NCBI GenBank assembly: GCA_036346225.1
Contig: JARFIW010000003.1
Coordinates: 5,863,501 to 5,927,500 of the forward strand
Length of the DNA stretch: 64,000 nt
DNA from: Platerodrilus igneus
Taxonomy: Eukaryota; Arthropoda; Insecta; Coleoptera; Lycidae
Direction: 5' to 3'
In this document: piece after piece, positions 46,545 through 57,740 of the stretch
Numbering within the stretch: position 1 is the stretch's first letter
Layout: every line of letters starts with the position of its first letter
Notes under the pieces: generated by a model
Database searches by the model: none
What the model saw: only the letters and a program-made list of their open reading frames with translations
What the model was told of the DNA's origin: nothing
Program-made: the position numbers and the translations under genes

Positions 46545-46850
46545 TGAAAATTTATCCGTTTTAAGGGACCTTTCTGAGACTTAGGGATAACACGGAACTT
46601 CACTTTCGGGGAGTTTGATGAGACAGGGAGGATAAAATAACGGATATGTCAGGCGCCAGTACACCTTCGAAGATGTAAATAAACTAAAAAACATCGTCAA
46701 GGAATCTGCAGATACCTAGACGTGAACAAACGCTTAATGTTAAAAATTATACAAAACTAGAATCTGAAAGAAAAACAATTACAAATAAGAAACTGCAGTT
46801 TGCGTCGCAAAACAAAATTCCAAAAATATTACAGGATAGGTAAATTTTAT
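46545..46850. repeat. Diverged interspersed repeat, copy 1
   Basis: It shares an ordered series of anchors with 49725-50070: TTTATCCGT, GAGACTT, GGCGCCA(G/C)TACAC, ATCGTCAA and GCAGTTTGCGT. The family is unknown. The GGCGCC block resembles retrotransposon primer-binding sites, but no LTR pair was seen. Confidence 0.45.
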
Positions 46851-48804
46851 CATACAGGGTTTAATCCAAAAATTTGTAGACTTACTGTTGAATAACAATA
46901 ATAGCCCATATTCTCAAATCACAAAAATGGGTTAACTTGGATACTTTTTATAATTTCTTTGTTTTTATACTTTAGTACTGAAAGCAATAAACATTGTCAA
47001 ATAGATAATTATATTATAATAGTTAAGCATTTTACATTTAATAATAATAACTGTTTACAAAAGATCATTAGGTCTGTCTCAAGACTTAGAATTCTAGTTC
47101 TAATTTTTAGATTGATTGTAAGAATTTATATCGAAAATATAAATTTATAGTATAATTGAAATCTAAAATCATGTATCAATATTCAGACCTGAGGTGTTGG
47201 TTTACAAAGCCATTTATAATTAAAAATACTGTCATATAACATAATACGGGTTTGCAGTTCCTCTTGAAAATCGAAGCATTTACCATTCGACGTCTGCCAA
47301 TAAGATTATTTGTATATCTTCCATTAAATATATTAGAATTTAAACTAACATTGTCAATGTAGCATTTTATCCAGTTGTGACGTCATCCTAAAGTTAAAGC
47401 AATTGGACTATATCAATATAAAAGTCAAAAATTATGATAAGTTATATTGGGTAATTGTTGTAATTGCGTTTCTGGATCTGATTAATTGTCCTTAGAAAAT
47501 TGTTTGAAAGCTTTGTTTGAGTGTGCATCTATTGAGTTTAGTCGTAAATTTGCAGCTACAACTTTCGTTGAATCGATTTATAGGAAACTCGCAACACGTA
47601 AAACATTAAAATCGGCTGGGTTGTCTTCAATTTGCAAATGAATACGTTAACATCCATGTACTGGAAACCACAGACCAATGTCAAAATCCAAATCGTAAAT
47701 ACCAACAAACCCAAGTAGTCTAAAATTCATATCAGCTCTGCTCAGTCCCCTGGAATAAAATCACTCGGAAAATAAACAGCCTTCCTAACTGAATAGAAAT
47801 TCGAAACCACATAAAATATGTACTTTAGGGACATCCCACACTCTTAATTGTATACTGAACATAATTACAGAATATTCCAGTTTTGAAGGATCATTTTAGC
47901 AAACTTTGTCGGAACAAATTTTGTGTATCGGTATTTTAGTTGTTTAGATTTTGTTGTCTTCATAAATAAAATGCGTTTTTATTGCGGTCTCATTTGCTTG
48001 CTGCGTTTTTATTCACGACCATTTCTTTTTTGCTGTTAATTAAGATCGTTAATCATTGAAAATTTTCTGTAATTTGGATTGTCGTCAACTTCTTTTCAAG
48101 ACAATGCGTTTGTCGGTCGTATAGTATCACAGACAGATATAAAAAGATTGCCCCGAGCAAGTAAGATTATTGGTAAAGTCATGCAGGTATGTTTTTTTCA
48201 CCCATTTTGCACAGACCAAAATCAACGCGCTAGGCGTTCTGACACGACTAAGTATGGCATTACGGCTTAACCTACACATTTTTTTGCAGAAGTGTCATCA
48301 ACACTGAGCATTTCTATTGGAAAGCCTTCGACTTATCCTTTAATTAGAAAAGAGGAATGAATACCGATCATTGGGTAATCCGCAGGTGAGATTTCTTTTT
48401 GTAGTTTTTGTAATATACACTATGCAGTAATAGGAACATACGACGAGGGTAGCTTGGTACAGTGAGCCACAACTGTTTTTCTGTTGTATTCGCAAACCAA
48501 CTTGATATTGGATCTACCGTTTATGTTCAGGTAACTTTTTTTTACATAGTTGTGACGATTAAAGCGCGCTTGATTTTGGTTTCTGTAAGATGACACATTA
48601 TCAGTGAACATGAATTGCATTGATAGGTTATGCGTAAACTGTGCAAAGTAAATTTAAAATCCAGTTATTTAATTTGGTAAAAAAAAGGGTATTTGCGATG
48701 TACTTTCTGGTTGTCGTTTTTCGTGTTGACCATTCCATGCTATCTTAAAATTAAGCGTAATAATTCGTTTCGCTCATACAGCCTGATATCTTCACCTGAA
48801 TCTG

Positions 48805-49137
48805 ATGAAATTTGCTTTTCAAATACCATATTATATCAACGCACAAGCAACAGGGTTACTTTATCAGAAGACGAAGCAAAAGCAAGCACGAGCTTTCTTT
48901 TTCAAATATCGCTACAACTGTGGTTATCATCTCATGAAATTCTACTTTGGCGATATACTTTGTGCTATAAAATCAAATAAAGTCATGGCAACTGCTTGGA
49001 AACAAAATACCAGGTACTGGCGGCCGTCATGGCACAGTGCTAAATTTTTAAAACGCAAAATTTTGCCAGTCATTGCAGTTTCTGTAATGGTAGCTTTAGA
49101 AGGCCACAATCGAAGATGTTTAGCTAATCGACATTAA
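48805..49137 (+). pseudogene. Protein-like frame, possibly a PiggyBac-type transposase remnant
   Basis: A 110-codon open frame, long for this window, has a normal mix of charged and aromatic residues rather than the usual AT-driven Phe/Leu bias. The stretch FGDILCAIKSNKVMATAWKQ followed by WHSAKF loosely follows the PiggyBac pattern in which a G-x-L-x-x-x-K/S block precedes a conserved Trp-Lys and then a Ser-Thr-x-His. No catalytic Asp box could be placed and no TTAA-flanked TIRs were found, so the assignment is weak. An overlapping frame at 48693-48980 is a shadow. Confidence 0.25.
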
Positions 49138-49724
49138 CCACCTCGTCATGTATTTTATTATACATTTCCAAGACTGTGATAATGTGGTTTTTGTAATCAA
49201 CATACCGATACACTGTTTCATAAGAATAAATAATTTTTGCAGTTTTTTATAAACTAGGCAATGGTAAAAAACATATTGTTTAACATATCGAAAACTTTCT
49301 AGAAATTTCGTTGGGAAATTTTTACACAGAAATAGGTTGTATCCTTATTATTATCAACCTGCCCATCATTTTCAATCAGAAAGAGTGTTTAACATTTTCG
49401 ATATGACTTTTTGAATAACTCGAGCATATTTCAACCTGATTCCTTCCGTTTTGTGGTTACGCAAAAGCTTCCTTTAGCAGAGATGGTTTCGATATTTATC
49501 ACAATGTTTGCGTACGTTCAGGAGAAACTCTTCGCGCATTTACAACACTACATTTTTAACAGACTTTTGATCTTGTGAACAATTTTTAATGGTAGCGTTC
49601 GAACTATACAGATCATGCTATCCTGTTCTACTATAACATTTTTTTTCTTTGGAGGTGTTATTTTGTTGGTTACTAGTGAAAAGGGGGTACCCAACACTAC
49701 ACCAACTTCCCACAAAAATCAAAC

Positions 49725-50070
49725 ATAAGATGTAATTTTTATCCGTAGATGGTAACTGACTTTTGGGAGACTTTCGGCCTAACTCCGAATTCTACTTCTG
49801 CGGAAGAGACTATTAGGGATGGGGGGGGGGAGTAGGTTAATAATTAACGGATAAACCAGGGCGCCACTACACTTATAAAATAAACAACTACAAGCAAATA
49901 TCGTCAAACAAAAGTGTAGACACTTTGACGACTAAATTCTTTTCAAAATAATGGTTTGATTTTAAATTCGACAGACTCTGTAACTGCAATAAAACATGAG
50001 GTTAAACAAATAACATGAAACAGCAGTTTGCGTTTCTTTACAAAAAATATACTAAAAGTATTAAAAAATA
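49725..50070. repeat. Diverged interspersed repeat, copy 2
   Basis: Partner of 46545-46850 in the same orientation. It also includes a run of nine G near 49,825. Confidence 0.45.
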
Positions 50071-51579
50071 TTAAGTTTAGTTTTCAGTTGGATGTGAAAC
50101 TCACACCATCACTCTACTTGTGCAATTGTGAATCATTGCTCAGTTTGTAGCAAAAACAAGTTCTAAATTTAATCACTGAGTAAACACCATGTCTTGCTTT
50201 TACTAGGGGGCCTTAAAAAGGCTAACAGAAATGAGAATTTGATATAGGCAAATTTTATACGTGTATTGAAATCAAATATTATTGTCATATAAGAAAGAAA
50301 AAAATATTAACAGCAAGCGTTCAATTGTTTGTTTAGTGAGATATTTAAATAATTTTAGTTAACTTAGCAAAGCACAAACATAAGTCTGTTTATTTTAATC
50401 GATACCAGATCTGATATATATTTACAATCTTTAAGTAAATATTTAATCAGTTAAATTTATAATTCTTGTTCAAAATAACTAATTGTATTTCAGAAAGCAA
50501 GTTATAAATAACATATTAGCGTTAAGCTTCAATTCGAGATAAACATTAACATTAATTTTTATCAAGATGTACGTAACAACTAAACGTATTTGATTCTTCA
50601 CAATTCCATAGGAGATTAGTAATTTAAGTTTTTCCAATCACGAAAAACAAGCGAAACACTTGTCACTCAATAAAAAGTAGACTTACTGGCTAAAAGCAAA
50701 AGTCACCTTCTAAATTACCAATAACATCCAACAGCGAAACGCCTTTGGAACACAAAGAGCAAAATGGCCGGTCTTTAAAAAAGCTGACTTACCCCAGATG
50801 GTAGTTGACCAAACACGAGAGGTCTTCGAGGGTAACTGGAATTATTCCTAATCCATTTTCTAATAATGGCCTACGCGACTTTTTAGATGTTGCATCTCCA
50901 ACTTAATACTCAACGAACGAAACCATCACATTTACTTAGTTATGACAATTTTACATGAAGCAAAACCAGAACTTAAGTTGTTTTTTTGTCAATTTTATTT
51001 CTAAAGTAGTAATTAAATCATCTTATAAATTTGTTGCTAGACTTTTTGTTTTCTCTATTTTATCTTTGTTGTATCTTTGTATTATCTTTGTTGCGCTGGA
51101 AAAGTAAAAAGGAATAAACGTTTATAACTCTAAATTTAAAAATACGAACCATTGTTGAATCGACCAGATCGAGGCACGTGTTGAAAGGCCAATGCGGATT
51201 TAGTGCGACGCGAAGATCGCCGACATTTAAAACTTTCCACATTTTTACTGTACGAAATTCTATCAGCGAATGTTTAGGAGGAGTCGGAGTAGCCTGTTAC
51301 TGAATTCGCAGCTTTTCACATGATTTGGAAGTAAACAGAAAATACGATAGAATTAAGTTCGACCTTCAACCACGTAAAGCGATTCATTTGAATTTTGTTA
51401 GATGTGTTTCATTTATACATTAACGAGAATTAAAATATCGACTAAATGTGTTTGGCTTTATTGATTTCCTTATATAAAGGATTTTTAAACAGATAGAATA
51501 ATATCACCATACAAGGTGGATACAAAAATTATTGTAGCTTATTCATAATTTTATAAAATGTTTGGGTTTCGGAAAATTA

Positions 51580-51850
51580 AAACGCTTCACTAATTATAAT
51601 TTTTAGCCACTCACTTGTACCAATTATTAGCAAATGATCTTCCACTACTAAACGTAATGTAATATATGCACGATGCAATGGTGCGCCGTCTATGAAGCAA
51701 GTGGAGTTAAGTTCTTGCATTTTAATCCATTAGATTTTTATTTCTTGGACTATATTGGGGTTTTTGCAATGTAAATTCACAATGGAATTAATCGTTGATG
51801 TATTTCAAACGAGAAATGCTGTTTACGCTGTTGAAGGTCGGGATTTTAAA
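51580..51850 (+). pseudogene. Fragment of mariner-like transposase C-terminus
   Basis: Short frames give CNGAPSMKQ (family QxDGAPAH) followed, after a frameshift, by HFNPLDFYFLDYIGVF (family LTPLDFFLWGYLK). Both lie in the correct order and at about the right spacing. The rest is too decayed to follow. Confidence 0.45.
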
Positions 51851-51958
51851 TATTAATTGAAGTTGCTTTTTATTCTAAAGGTATGGTTATTTACAACCTT
51901 TATATGGTCTTCTTACTAGTACCTGTAAAACTTGAAGCATGCCTTTTAAAACTTTGAA

Positions 51959-51993
51959 TGTGTATGTATGTGCGTGCATGCATGCATGCGTGC

Positions 51994-52025
<32 letters not shown>

Positions 52026-52030
52026 ATGTA
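51959..52030. repeat. Compound (TG)n/(GTAT)n/(GCAT)n microsatellite
   Basis: A run of TGTATG, GCATGCATGC, (TG)n and (TATG)n units. The open frames through it on both strands are translations of the repeat. Confidence 0.9.
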
Positions 52031-52767
52031 TTGCTGTCGCCACCTATCGAATGGAAACAGATTAAATCTTCCGCAATAACTGTAAGATCCGCAGTTCGTT
52101 CGTTCTGTAAGTTAAAAGCTAAATACATAACAATCAAAATTTCAATGAACGCTAAATATGCAAAAGAATGATATGCGATATGTTTTGAATAAATTACTAG
52201 AAAGTTTAGTAGCCTCACGATTTCATAGATCAGGTTTTATAAATTTTTAACAGAAGAAACTGGTTTCTTTACACTGTGGCTTAGAATTGCCTTATTTGGA
52301 AACTTTCATCAAAATACTTAGAGTTTGTGCACAAAATTACTTCCTAATTAAAATTCTGCATATGTACTCTAACAGATCGACCCAAATCAGTATACGTCTA
52401 CCTTACAAGCCTTTTATAAAACACCTATTATTTAAAACTCTTCTATAAATTAACAACTTCCACAATAAATTATAAATGTTATCCAAATATTAAAATAAAA
52501 TAGATCACACACCTTATTTGATGATGTGCTGCTATCAGCTGTTGACCTTGGTTACGCATTTGTTTGATAAATGCCCAGGTTAAATAAAAATTAACTTTGG
52601 GCAGTAATACCTTCCTCCTGTTATGAATAAAATTTAAATTTTGTAAACTAGAAGTAAGCTAGGATCGAATTTAAAATAGAAGTACATTTACCTATACAAA
52701 TCGAACTAACATTTGCATAGCCATTAACAATACAACAAGATGATTGCTTCATAAGGCGAAAAATCTT

Positions 52768-52806
52768 CCATTGACCGGTTTCGGTCTTTTAAACCCCACG
52801 CAATGG
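52768..52806 (-). ncRNA. Degenerate type I hammerhead ribozyme motif (minus strand)
   Basis: On the minus strand: CCATT, a damaged core (GCGTGG where CTGATGA is expected), a helix II-like GGTT...GACC with an AAAA-containing loop, then GAAACCGGTC and AATGG. Helix I (CCATT/AATGG), the GAAA box, the palindromic helix III ACCGGT and the GTC cleavage triplet are intact. The CUGAUGA core is mutated and one base short, so activity is not expected. Confidence 0.55.
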
Positions 52807-53020
52807 TTTGTTATTAATAACAAATAAATTTTGCTTATAACATCCCTCAAATCTCAAATGGTAGAAAATACTTTTATAGCCATTTATAAAGTTACTATTT
52901 AGTTATTGAATCCACTTTTGTACCTTCACGACTTAGTGTTGATGTTTGCCACCTGATGACGGTTTTATTATGCTCTTGACATCATACAAAGGTTTTTGAG
53001 CTTATATACAGTAATTGATT

Positions 53021-53118
53021 CGATTGCTTCATAAGGGTGTTAGAAACTACAGCATTCTGATGAGGCCCAAAAGGCCGAAACCAATCAATGGATGTTTCTT
53101 CCTTTTATGAAGCAATCA
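53021..53118 (+). ncRNA. Type I hammerhead ribozyme motif on a long helix I (plus strand)
   Basis: CTGATGA (53057-53063) is followed by helix II GGCC/GGCC with a CAAAA loop (53064-53076) and GAAA (53077-53080), an intact conserved core. Helix I begins CATT (53053-53056) with AATG (53087-53090) and extends outwards through AGAAAC/GTTTCT to GATTGCTTCATAA/TTATGAAGCAATC, so the core caps a hairpin of about 30 bp. The segment after GAAA reads CCAATC where the homologous minus-strand motif has CCGGTC, so helix III (ACCGGU) is lost and cleavage is probably abolished. Motif identity is strong; function is doubtful. Confidence 0.65.
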
Positions 53119-53279
53119 GGTTATTATTTTTTAATGGTATCCAAATATTCGTTCGATCTGTATAAGTAAATCTAAACTATTTAATAACAACGTATGGCGT
53201 CAATAAATGAAATTAAAATTAACGACAGGTGTAGGACAGGATCACATATCGCAAATTGCTTAAGCACTACTCTTATAAT

Positions 53280-53435
53280 GGAGGGACGTGAGATGTAATT
53301 GTTTAGTCCATTTAAGTGAAGGCGGGTAAACCATAGATTACATGGCACAGATTCATGAGATCCGGAATCGGTGCGATGTATTATATAACTTACTCTTCGC
53401 CTTCACTCAAATGGGCTAGGCTATTACGCCCCTCC
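53280..53435. mobile_element. 156-bp MITE-like inverted repeat
   Basis: The left end GGAGGGACGTGAG...GTCCATTTAAGTGAAGGCG and the inverted right end GGAGGGGCGTAAT...GCCCATTTGAGTGAAGGCG form imperfect TIRs of about 45 bp. No coding capacity and no convincing target-site duplication. Confidence 0.6.
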
Positions 53436-53649
53436 TTTTTATTAGCAGTAGTGCTTTTTGAGAGATGGTATGAGAAGAAATGATTTGCAATATGAGATCC
53501 TGCACACACTTTTTTATCTACATACGCACTAGAAATATTCACGAATGATTTTTCTACGTAATAAGCAAACGAACAAGTTTATCTCTGTAAATATATGTGT
53601 GAAACGAAATAAGTAAGCAAATTCTTTTTAATTCGCACAAATTTGAAAG

Positions 53650-54610
53650 TTTTAAATTAATATATATCGCCTGACAAAACAATAGAAACCATGACTTTAT
53701 TTAAACAGCAATCAAAATGAATCAAGATTGGTCTTGAAATCTCGTACCATGCCCGAAATTAGAATAACAGTTACTTCAAGGAATCTGGAATTGTCAATTT
53801 TTTATAACAAAAAGATAGCGATGTCCTATGCTATGTTTAAGTCGATTTAAGGTAAGGAATGTAATTTTTTCCCTCTTATGTGAACTGGGAAACCTGGTTG
53901 CAAGGAGTTTCAAGAAGTTTTAGATAGTCAAATCCCACAATAAATCATTCATTTGAAGTTTATAATAGGACATTTAGTTAACCTTTTGTCGTTTTTGCGA
54001 GTAGGAAACATAACAGTTTATTACCATCAATTTTGAAAACCGATGCGGTTATAAAATAAACGACACGGATCTTAAATTGGTTGGTATGCGAGTTCATTTT
54101 GACGGTTGCAAATCAACTTCTAAAAAGTCTTATTGTCAGGCCTAATCTGCTAAAGGCTTTTAGCCTTTAAAAATTTTAAAGTAAACGGTATTAGAAGATA
54201 TAATTGTTACCAGATATAAAAGTTTCACGCCAATCTTCGATTCATCGTAGTGATAAAAATTGGAGATTCTACAAAAATTGGCCTTTGTTAGCAGAAGAAC
54301 TGGTTTCGGATTAAAAATTCATCGGATTTTGAAATCTATACCATCGGTCGTTTAAGACCTAATTCGTCGCACACTTGGGAACCTTTCCGAGAAGGGTCAA
54401 CCGATTGCTTTTCATATTGAAGGATTGGTCTAAGTGAAACTCCATCGGTAATGAGTCTCCAAAAAATCCAAATACACCCTGGGAAAGATGAGATATTACT
54501 TGGTGTTCAAAACCAGATAATGCAGTATCAGAGGGAAGGAGCTCGAACTGTCTTTTCTAAAGTGTCTACTTAAGAGCATTTTGATCTAATATCTGTAAGT
54601 ATTTAGCAGA
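53650..54610 (+). pseudogene. Possible heavily decayed Tc1-type element
   Basis: A Tc1-like start (GCCTGACAAAACAATAGAAA) is followed about 850 bp later by WCSKPDNAVSEG-type coding (family VWRKPxxAxxxxN). Matches in between are faint. Proposed only because the two hints lie in the right order and distance. Confidence 0.25.
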
Positions 54611-55654
54611 ATATTTTTTTAATTATGGAGTTGCGTCAATTAGTATTATTAGTTAATTGCTATAAGTTGAAAGTCTGAGGCAATAGAAGAATGGAATGCC
54701 AGGGTTTTTTGATGCTTTAGATTATCAGAAAATCATAATTGTATATATTAAAACTTTTTCTTGATATTTTAGACCGCATTTTGATTTAATTGACCTATTT
54801 TTACACCTGCCCTAGGGGGATATAAAACTAAATGTGAAAATAGTATAAAGTTGTTTGATATATTACAATTTTCCTTGGTTAAGTTTGTGCTGCTTTTAAA
54901 TCTGTGAGATTTTACCAATCTTAGTTTAAATTATGGGCCATTTACCATATGTTTAAACGTAAATTTTTTTAATTATAATCTTGAAGATTTCTTTATATGG
55001 CATCTTTCGGATTTACTCATTTCCAGACTTTTGTTGATTATGATGAAGTTTGAGAGTTTGCACTTTCAGGTTATATTAAACTGGGTCTTTGGGAATATTT
55101 TTAAGCTGCCCGAATACATTTGTTTCAATAACAAATGATTAACTTGAGACGTTAATAAATATAATAAATTAAAATTTTGTGCACATGGCGTCATCTTAAT
55201 CTTATCTTATGCGATTAAACGAAGTTTTTATTACTAGCCGTTGCCTGGATTCATTATTCACATCTGGTAGCATTCGTTTATTTAGTTCTATAAATAAAGT
55301 CTGAAGTAATTTTACATGAAATAATATAAATAGCACGAGTAAATGTTAATCTTTTGGTTCGATTCTTTTTATTAGTTTTAGTTAAGAAGTAAGATTGTTC
55401 TATTGTTTTTTGGTACTTTAAACCAAAAATCATTTCCATGTTATCGAAAAGCAACCGCGACAAAGTCCTTCAAAGTACATTTGTATGGTTTTGCTTAAAA
55501 TTTTCTTAAACTGCTTTTCAATTTGGTGGACGTTGCAATTAGGAACAAATTTAATCCAATGGAAAGGATTTTCTCTAGGCGATCTCATCTCCCAATGTTA
55601 TAACATTGCTGTCGGCTTGTCGAACGGATCCGTGTTAACGATTTCACTTTTATC
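54611..55654. other. AT-rich spacer
   Basis: No supported feature. Confidence 0.4.
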
Positions 55655-56098
55655 ACTAGAACGAAGAGGCTGTGTGGATAAGATATGTCTGTTCTGAATC
55701 ACAATACCGGTTTTTACATGGATTTTCTTATGGAAAAGTCTTAAGGTCCGTTCTAGTCACTTCCGTGCTCTTTCAAGGTTATTTATTCAAGGATCACGTG
55801 AGGTCGTCATGGACAGTTTTTTACTTTCATTTTTAAAATTCAAAGTTCAAATCTACACCACTTCCCACGTATTTCTCGTCTCGACCAATGGGAGAGCTTA
55901 AAAAGCATTTGATAGTATAATATACCCATCTATTATATTTGTGGTACAACTATGGACTCCGAGTGTCGGTGTTAGCTCGATTAAGATCCTTAGTTTACTT
56001 GGAAAAATGAGATAAAATTTGAAAGGAAACTATCTGTTTCATGGTATCGATGATTAGACAACAGGAATATGTCACAATAAATAAATAAAATAAAGATG

Positions 56099-56103
<5 letters not shown>

Positions 56104-56153
<50 letters not shown>
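56104..56153. repeat. (TA)n microsatellite
   Basis: About 24 TA units inside foldback copy B. Confidence 0.95.
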
Positions 56154-56155
<2 letters not shown>

Positions 56156-56197
56156 ACACAATTTCTTATTGCGGACTGCAAATAACCTGTCACCTGT

Positions 56198-56199
<2 letters not shown>

Positions 56200-56246
<47 letters not shown>
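56200..56246. repeat. (TA)n microsatellite
   Basis: About 23 TA units inside foldback copy B, next to the 21-bp array. Confidence 0.95.
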
Positions 56247-56249
<3 letters not shown>

Positions 56250-56875
56250 CAAGCAATTTGGACACGACGAAACAATTTGAACAGATGACGAAACAATTTT
56301 GAACATGCCGAATTAATTTGAAGACATGGCGAAACAAATTGGACTTGGCGAAACGATTTAGACTTATGGCGAAACGATTTGGACATTGGGCGAAACAACT
56401 TTGACATATGACAAATAAATTTGGACATATGGCGAAACAATATTGGACCTGTCCAAATTGCTTGGTTATATGTATATTTTTAATAAATTTTTATTTGTAT
56501 TTATTTATTCCGACATATTTCTGTTGCCTAATCCTCGAGATCAGGAAACCGAAACTATTATCCTTTAAAATTTTATTAAATCCCTCTAAGCAGACTAAAG
56601 ATACTCAATGTGCATGTCAACACCCGTACTCGAAGGCCAGCTCAGGATCATAAACGAGCTATCACTCACACTCGGAGCTCACAGTTGTACCACTAATATG
56701 CTACAAGGTATATGATTCTAGCAAATGCTTTTAAGTTCTCTTATTGGTCGAGACGAGAATATGGTGGAAGTGGTGTAAGTTTGAACTTTGAACTTGATAA
56801 GTGAATGTAAAGGACTGTCAATGACGACATCACGTGATCCTCGAATAAATAAACTTGAAAAAGTGCAAAAAGTAC

Positions 56876-57740
56876 GTGGATAGAATATATTGAGGACCTA
56901 CATAGGATAAATGAGTTAAATGTTGACGTAACTAGAAGAAGAAGAAGTAGACGTCGAGATGAACGGTGAAGTAAATCTAATTATATGGTCGTAGTTCGAA
57001 ATTTATCGAAAGTTTTACTTTACAAATTAAAATGACATACCTGTACAACTATTACATTCTTCACGTGAACTGTCACAAGACAAACTCCTCAGTCTTGTTT
57101 GTAAGATACGTGAAACTTGAGAAACATCGTCAGTGTACAAAAGGTGTTCCTCGAATGATACCAAGTGAAGCTAAAACTGGTAGATTTGAAGTTTACAAAA
57201 TAACTAGTTTAGCGTCGGATGTATTAAATATTTTAACTAGCATTCTTTACTGAAGGAATATGGAAGACGTGTTAGGAGAATACCAATTTCGCTTTCGAAA
57301 AAATATGGGTATGGAGGAAGCAGCCCTATGTTTAAGATAGACGGTAGAATAAAGGAGAATAAATTAACACATCTTATCTTTGTAAACTTGGATAAAGTTG
57401 TTAATAACATCCATTGATTGTTTGTTATGTCGCAAAAGATACGTTTGAAATATAATAACAAAAGAATAATTGCTAATATTTATAAAAAACAACTATTCAG
57501 TTAGAATCGCAGTACTTACAAGAAGCCCATTCACATTTTTTATGGTTAAAACAAAGAGGTTTCGACATATAAAGTGTTACGGGTGTATGAAGGGTTAAAT
57601 TATTAAATTTGGAATGGCCCAGAAAGGACGCCATTCCTGTAAAAAATTATGTTGGAACTGCCTAACTACAGTGATGCGGGAGTGGGTTTCTATAAAAACA
57701 GTGAAAGACATGGAACAAAAATCCAAAATAAAACAATTAA
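56876..57740 (+). pseudogene. LINE reverse transcriptase fragment
   Basis: Plus-strand pieces in order: RGWIEYIEDLH (family RWxEYIExLY), YKITSLASDVLNILTSIL (family YRxISLMSHxLKILxxIL), GEYQFRFRKNMGMEEAALCL (family GEYQFGFRKxxGTREAIxxL), LFVNLDKV (motif A, whose Asp reads Asn or is shifted) and NNKRIIANIYKN. They resemble the reverse transcriptase at 32-33 kb but are more decayed. Residual matches fade by about 57,740. Confidence 0.65.

Larger units (their letters stand above)
45773..52740. other. AT-rich region with scattered repeat relics
   Basis: Apart from the entries listed separately (repeat pair, possible transposase relics, microsatellite), nothing recognisable was found. A plus-strand stretch at 48,100-48,420 has good splice-like signals (CTTTTCAAG|, ATGCAG|GTATGT, TTTTTTTGCAG|AAGTG) around very short open segments, but no protein family could be named. 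Confidence 0.35.
52741..53118. mobile_element. Small inverted-repeat element with two opposed hammerhead motifs
   Basis: The ends TGATTGCTTCATAA (52741-52754) and TTATGAAGCAATCA (53105-53118) are inverted repeats, and similarity continues inwards about 68 bp on each side through two homologous hammerhead-like motifs in opposite orientation. The middle is AT-rich and noncoding. A second copy of the terminal GATTGCTTCATAAGG lies at about 53,022, just upstream of the right-hand motif. Hammerheads of the CTGATGA...GAAACCGGTC kind are known from the terminal repeats of Penelope-like elements and from small non-autonomous retroelements, so this may be a relic of such a family. No GIY-YIG or RT coding was seen nearby. 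Confidence 0.6.
55655..56875. mobile_element. Foldback element, copy B
   Basis: Second copy of the element at 20.5-21.6 kb. Shared anchors include TATGTCTGTTCTG at the left end, GGATCACGTGAGGTCGTC, TCGTCTCGACCAATGG and AATATGTCACAATAAAT in the left arm, with inverted partners in the right arm (TTATTGGTCGAGACGAGAAT, ATGACGACATCACGTGATCC). The core at 56251-56465 is a tandem array of about ten units of about 21 bp of the type GAAACAATTTGGACATATGGC. Two (TA)n runs sit at the arm-core junction. The right arm seems to lack the outermost ~110 bp and abuts LINE sequence at about 56,876. The open frames inside (56101-56440, 55485-55697) are not genes. Confidence 0.8.

Noticed and set aside
51946..52218. 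Minus-strand frame with a His/Thr/Tyr-rich C-terminus
   Set aside because: The C-terminal third is a translation of the (TG/GTAT)n microsatellite.
52953..52990. Another CTGATGA, a possible third hammerhead
   Set aside because: No GAAA box and no helix II at the required spacing.
56101..56440. Minus-strand frames with (IY)n and repeated FRHMSK-type units, a possible repeat protein
   Set aside because: They translate the (TA)n tracts and the 21-bp core array of the foldback element; 21 is a multiple of 3, which keeps the frame open artificially.
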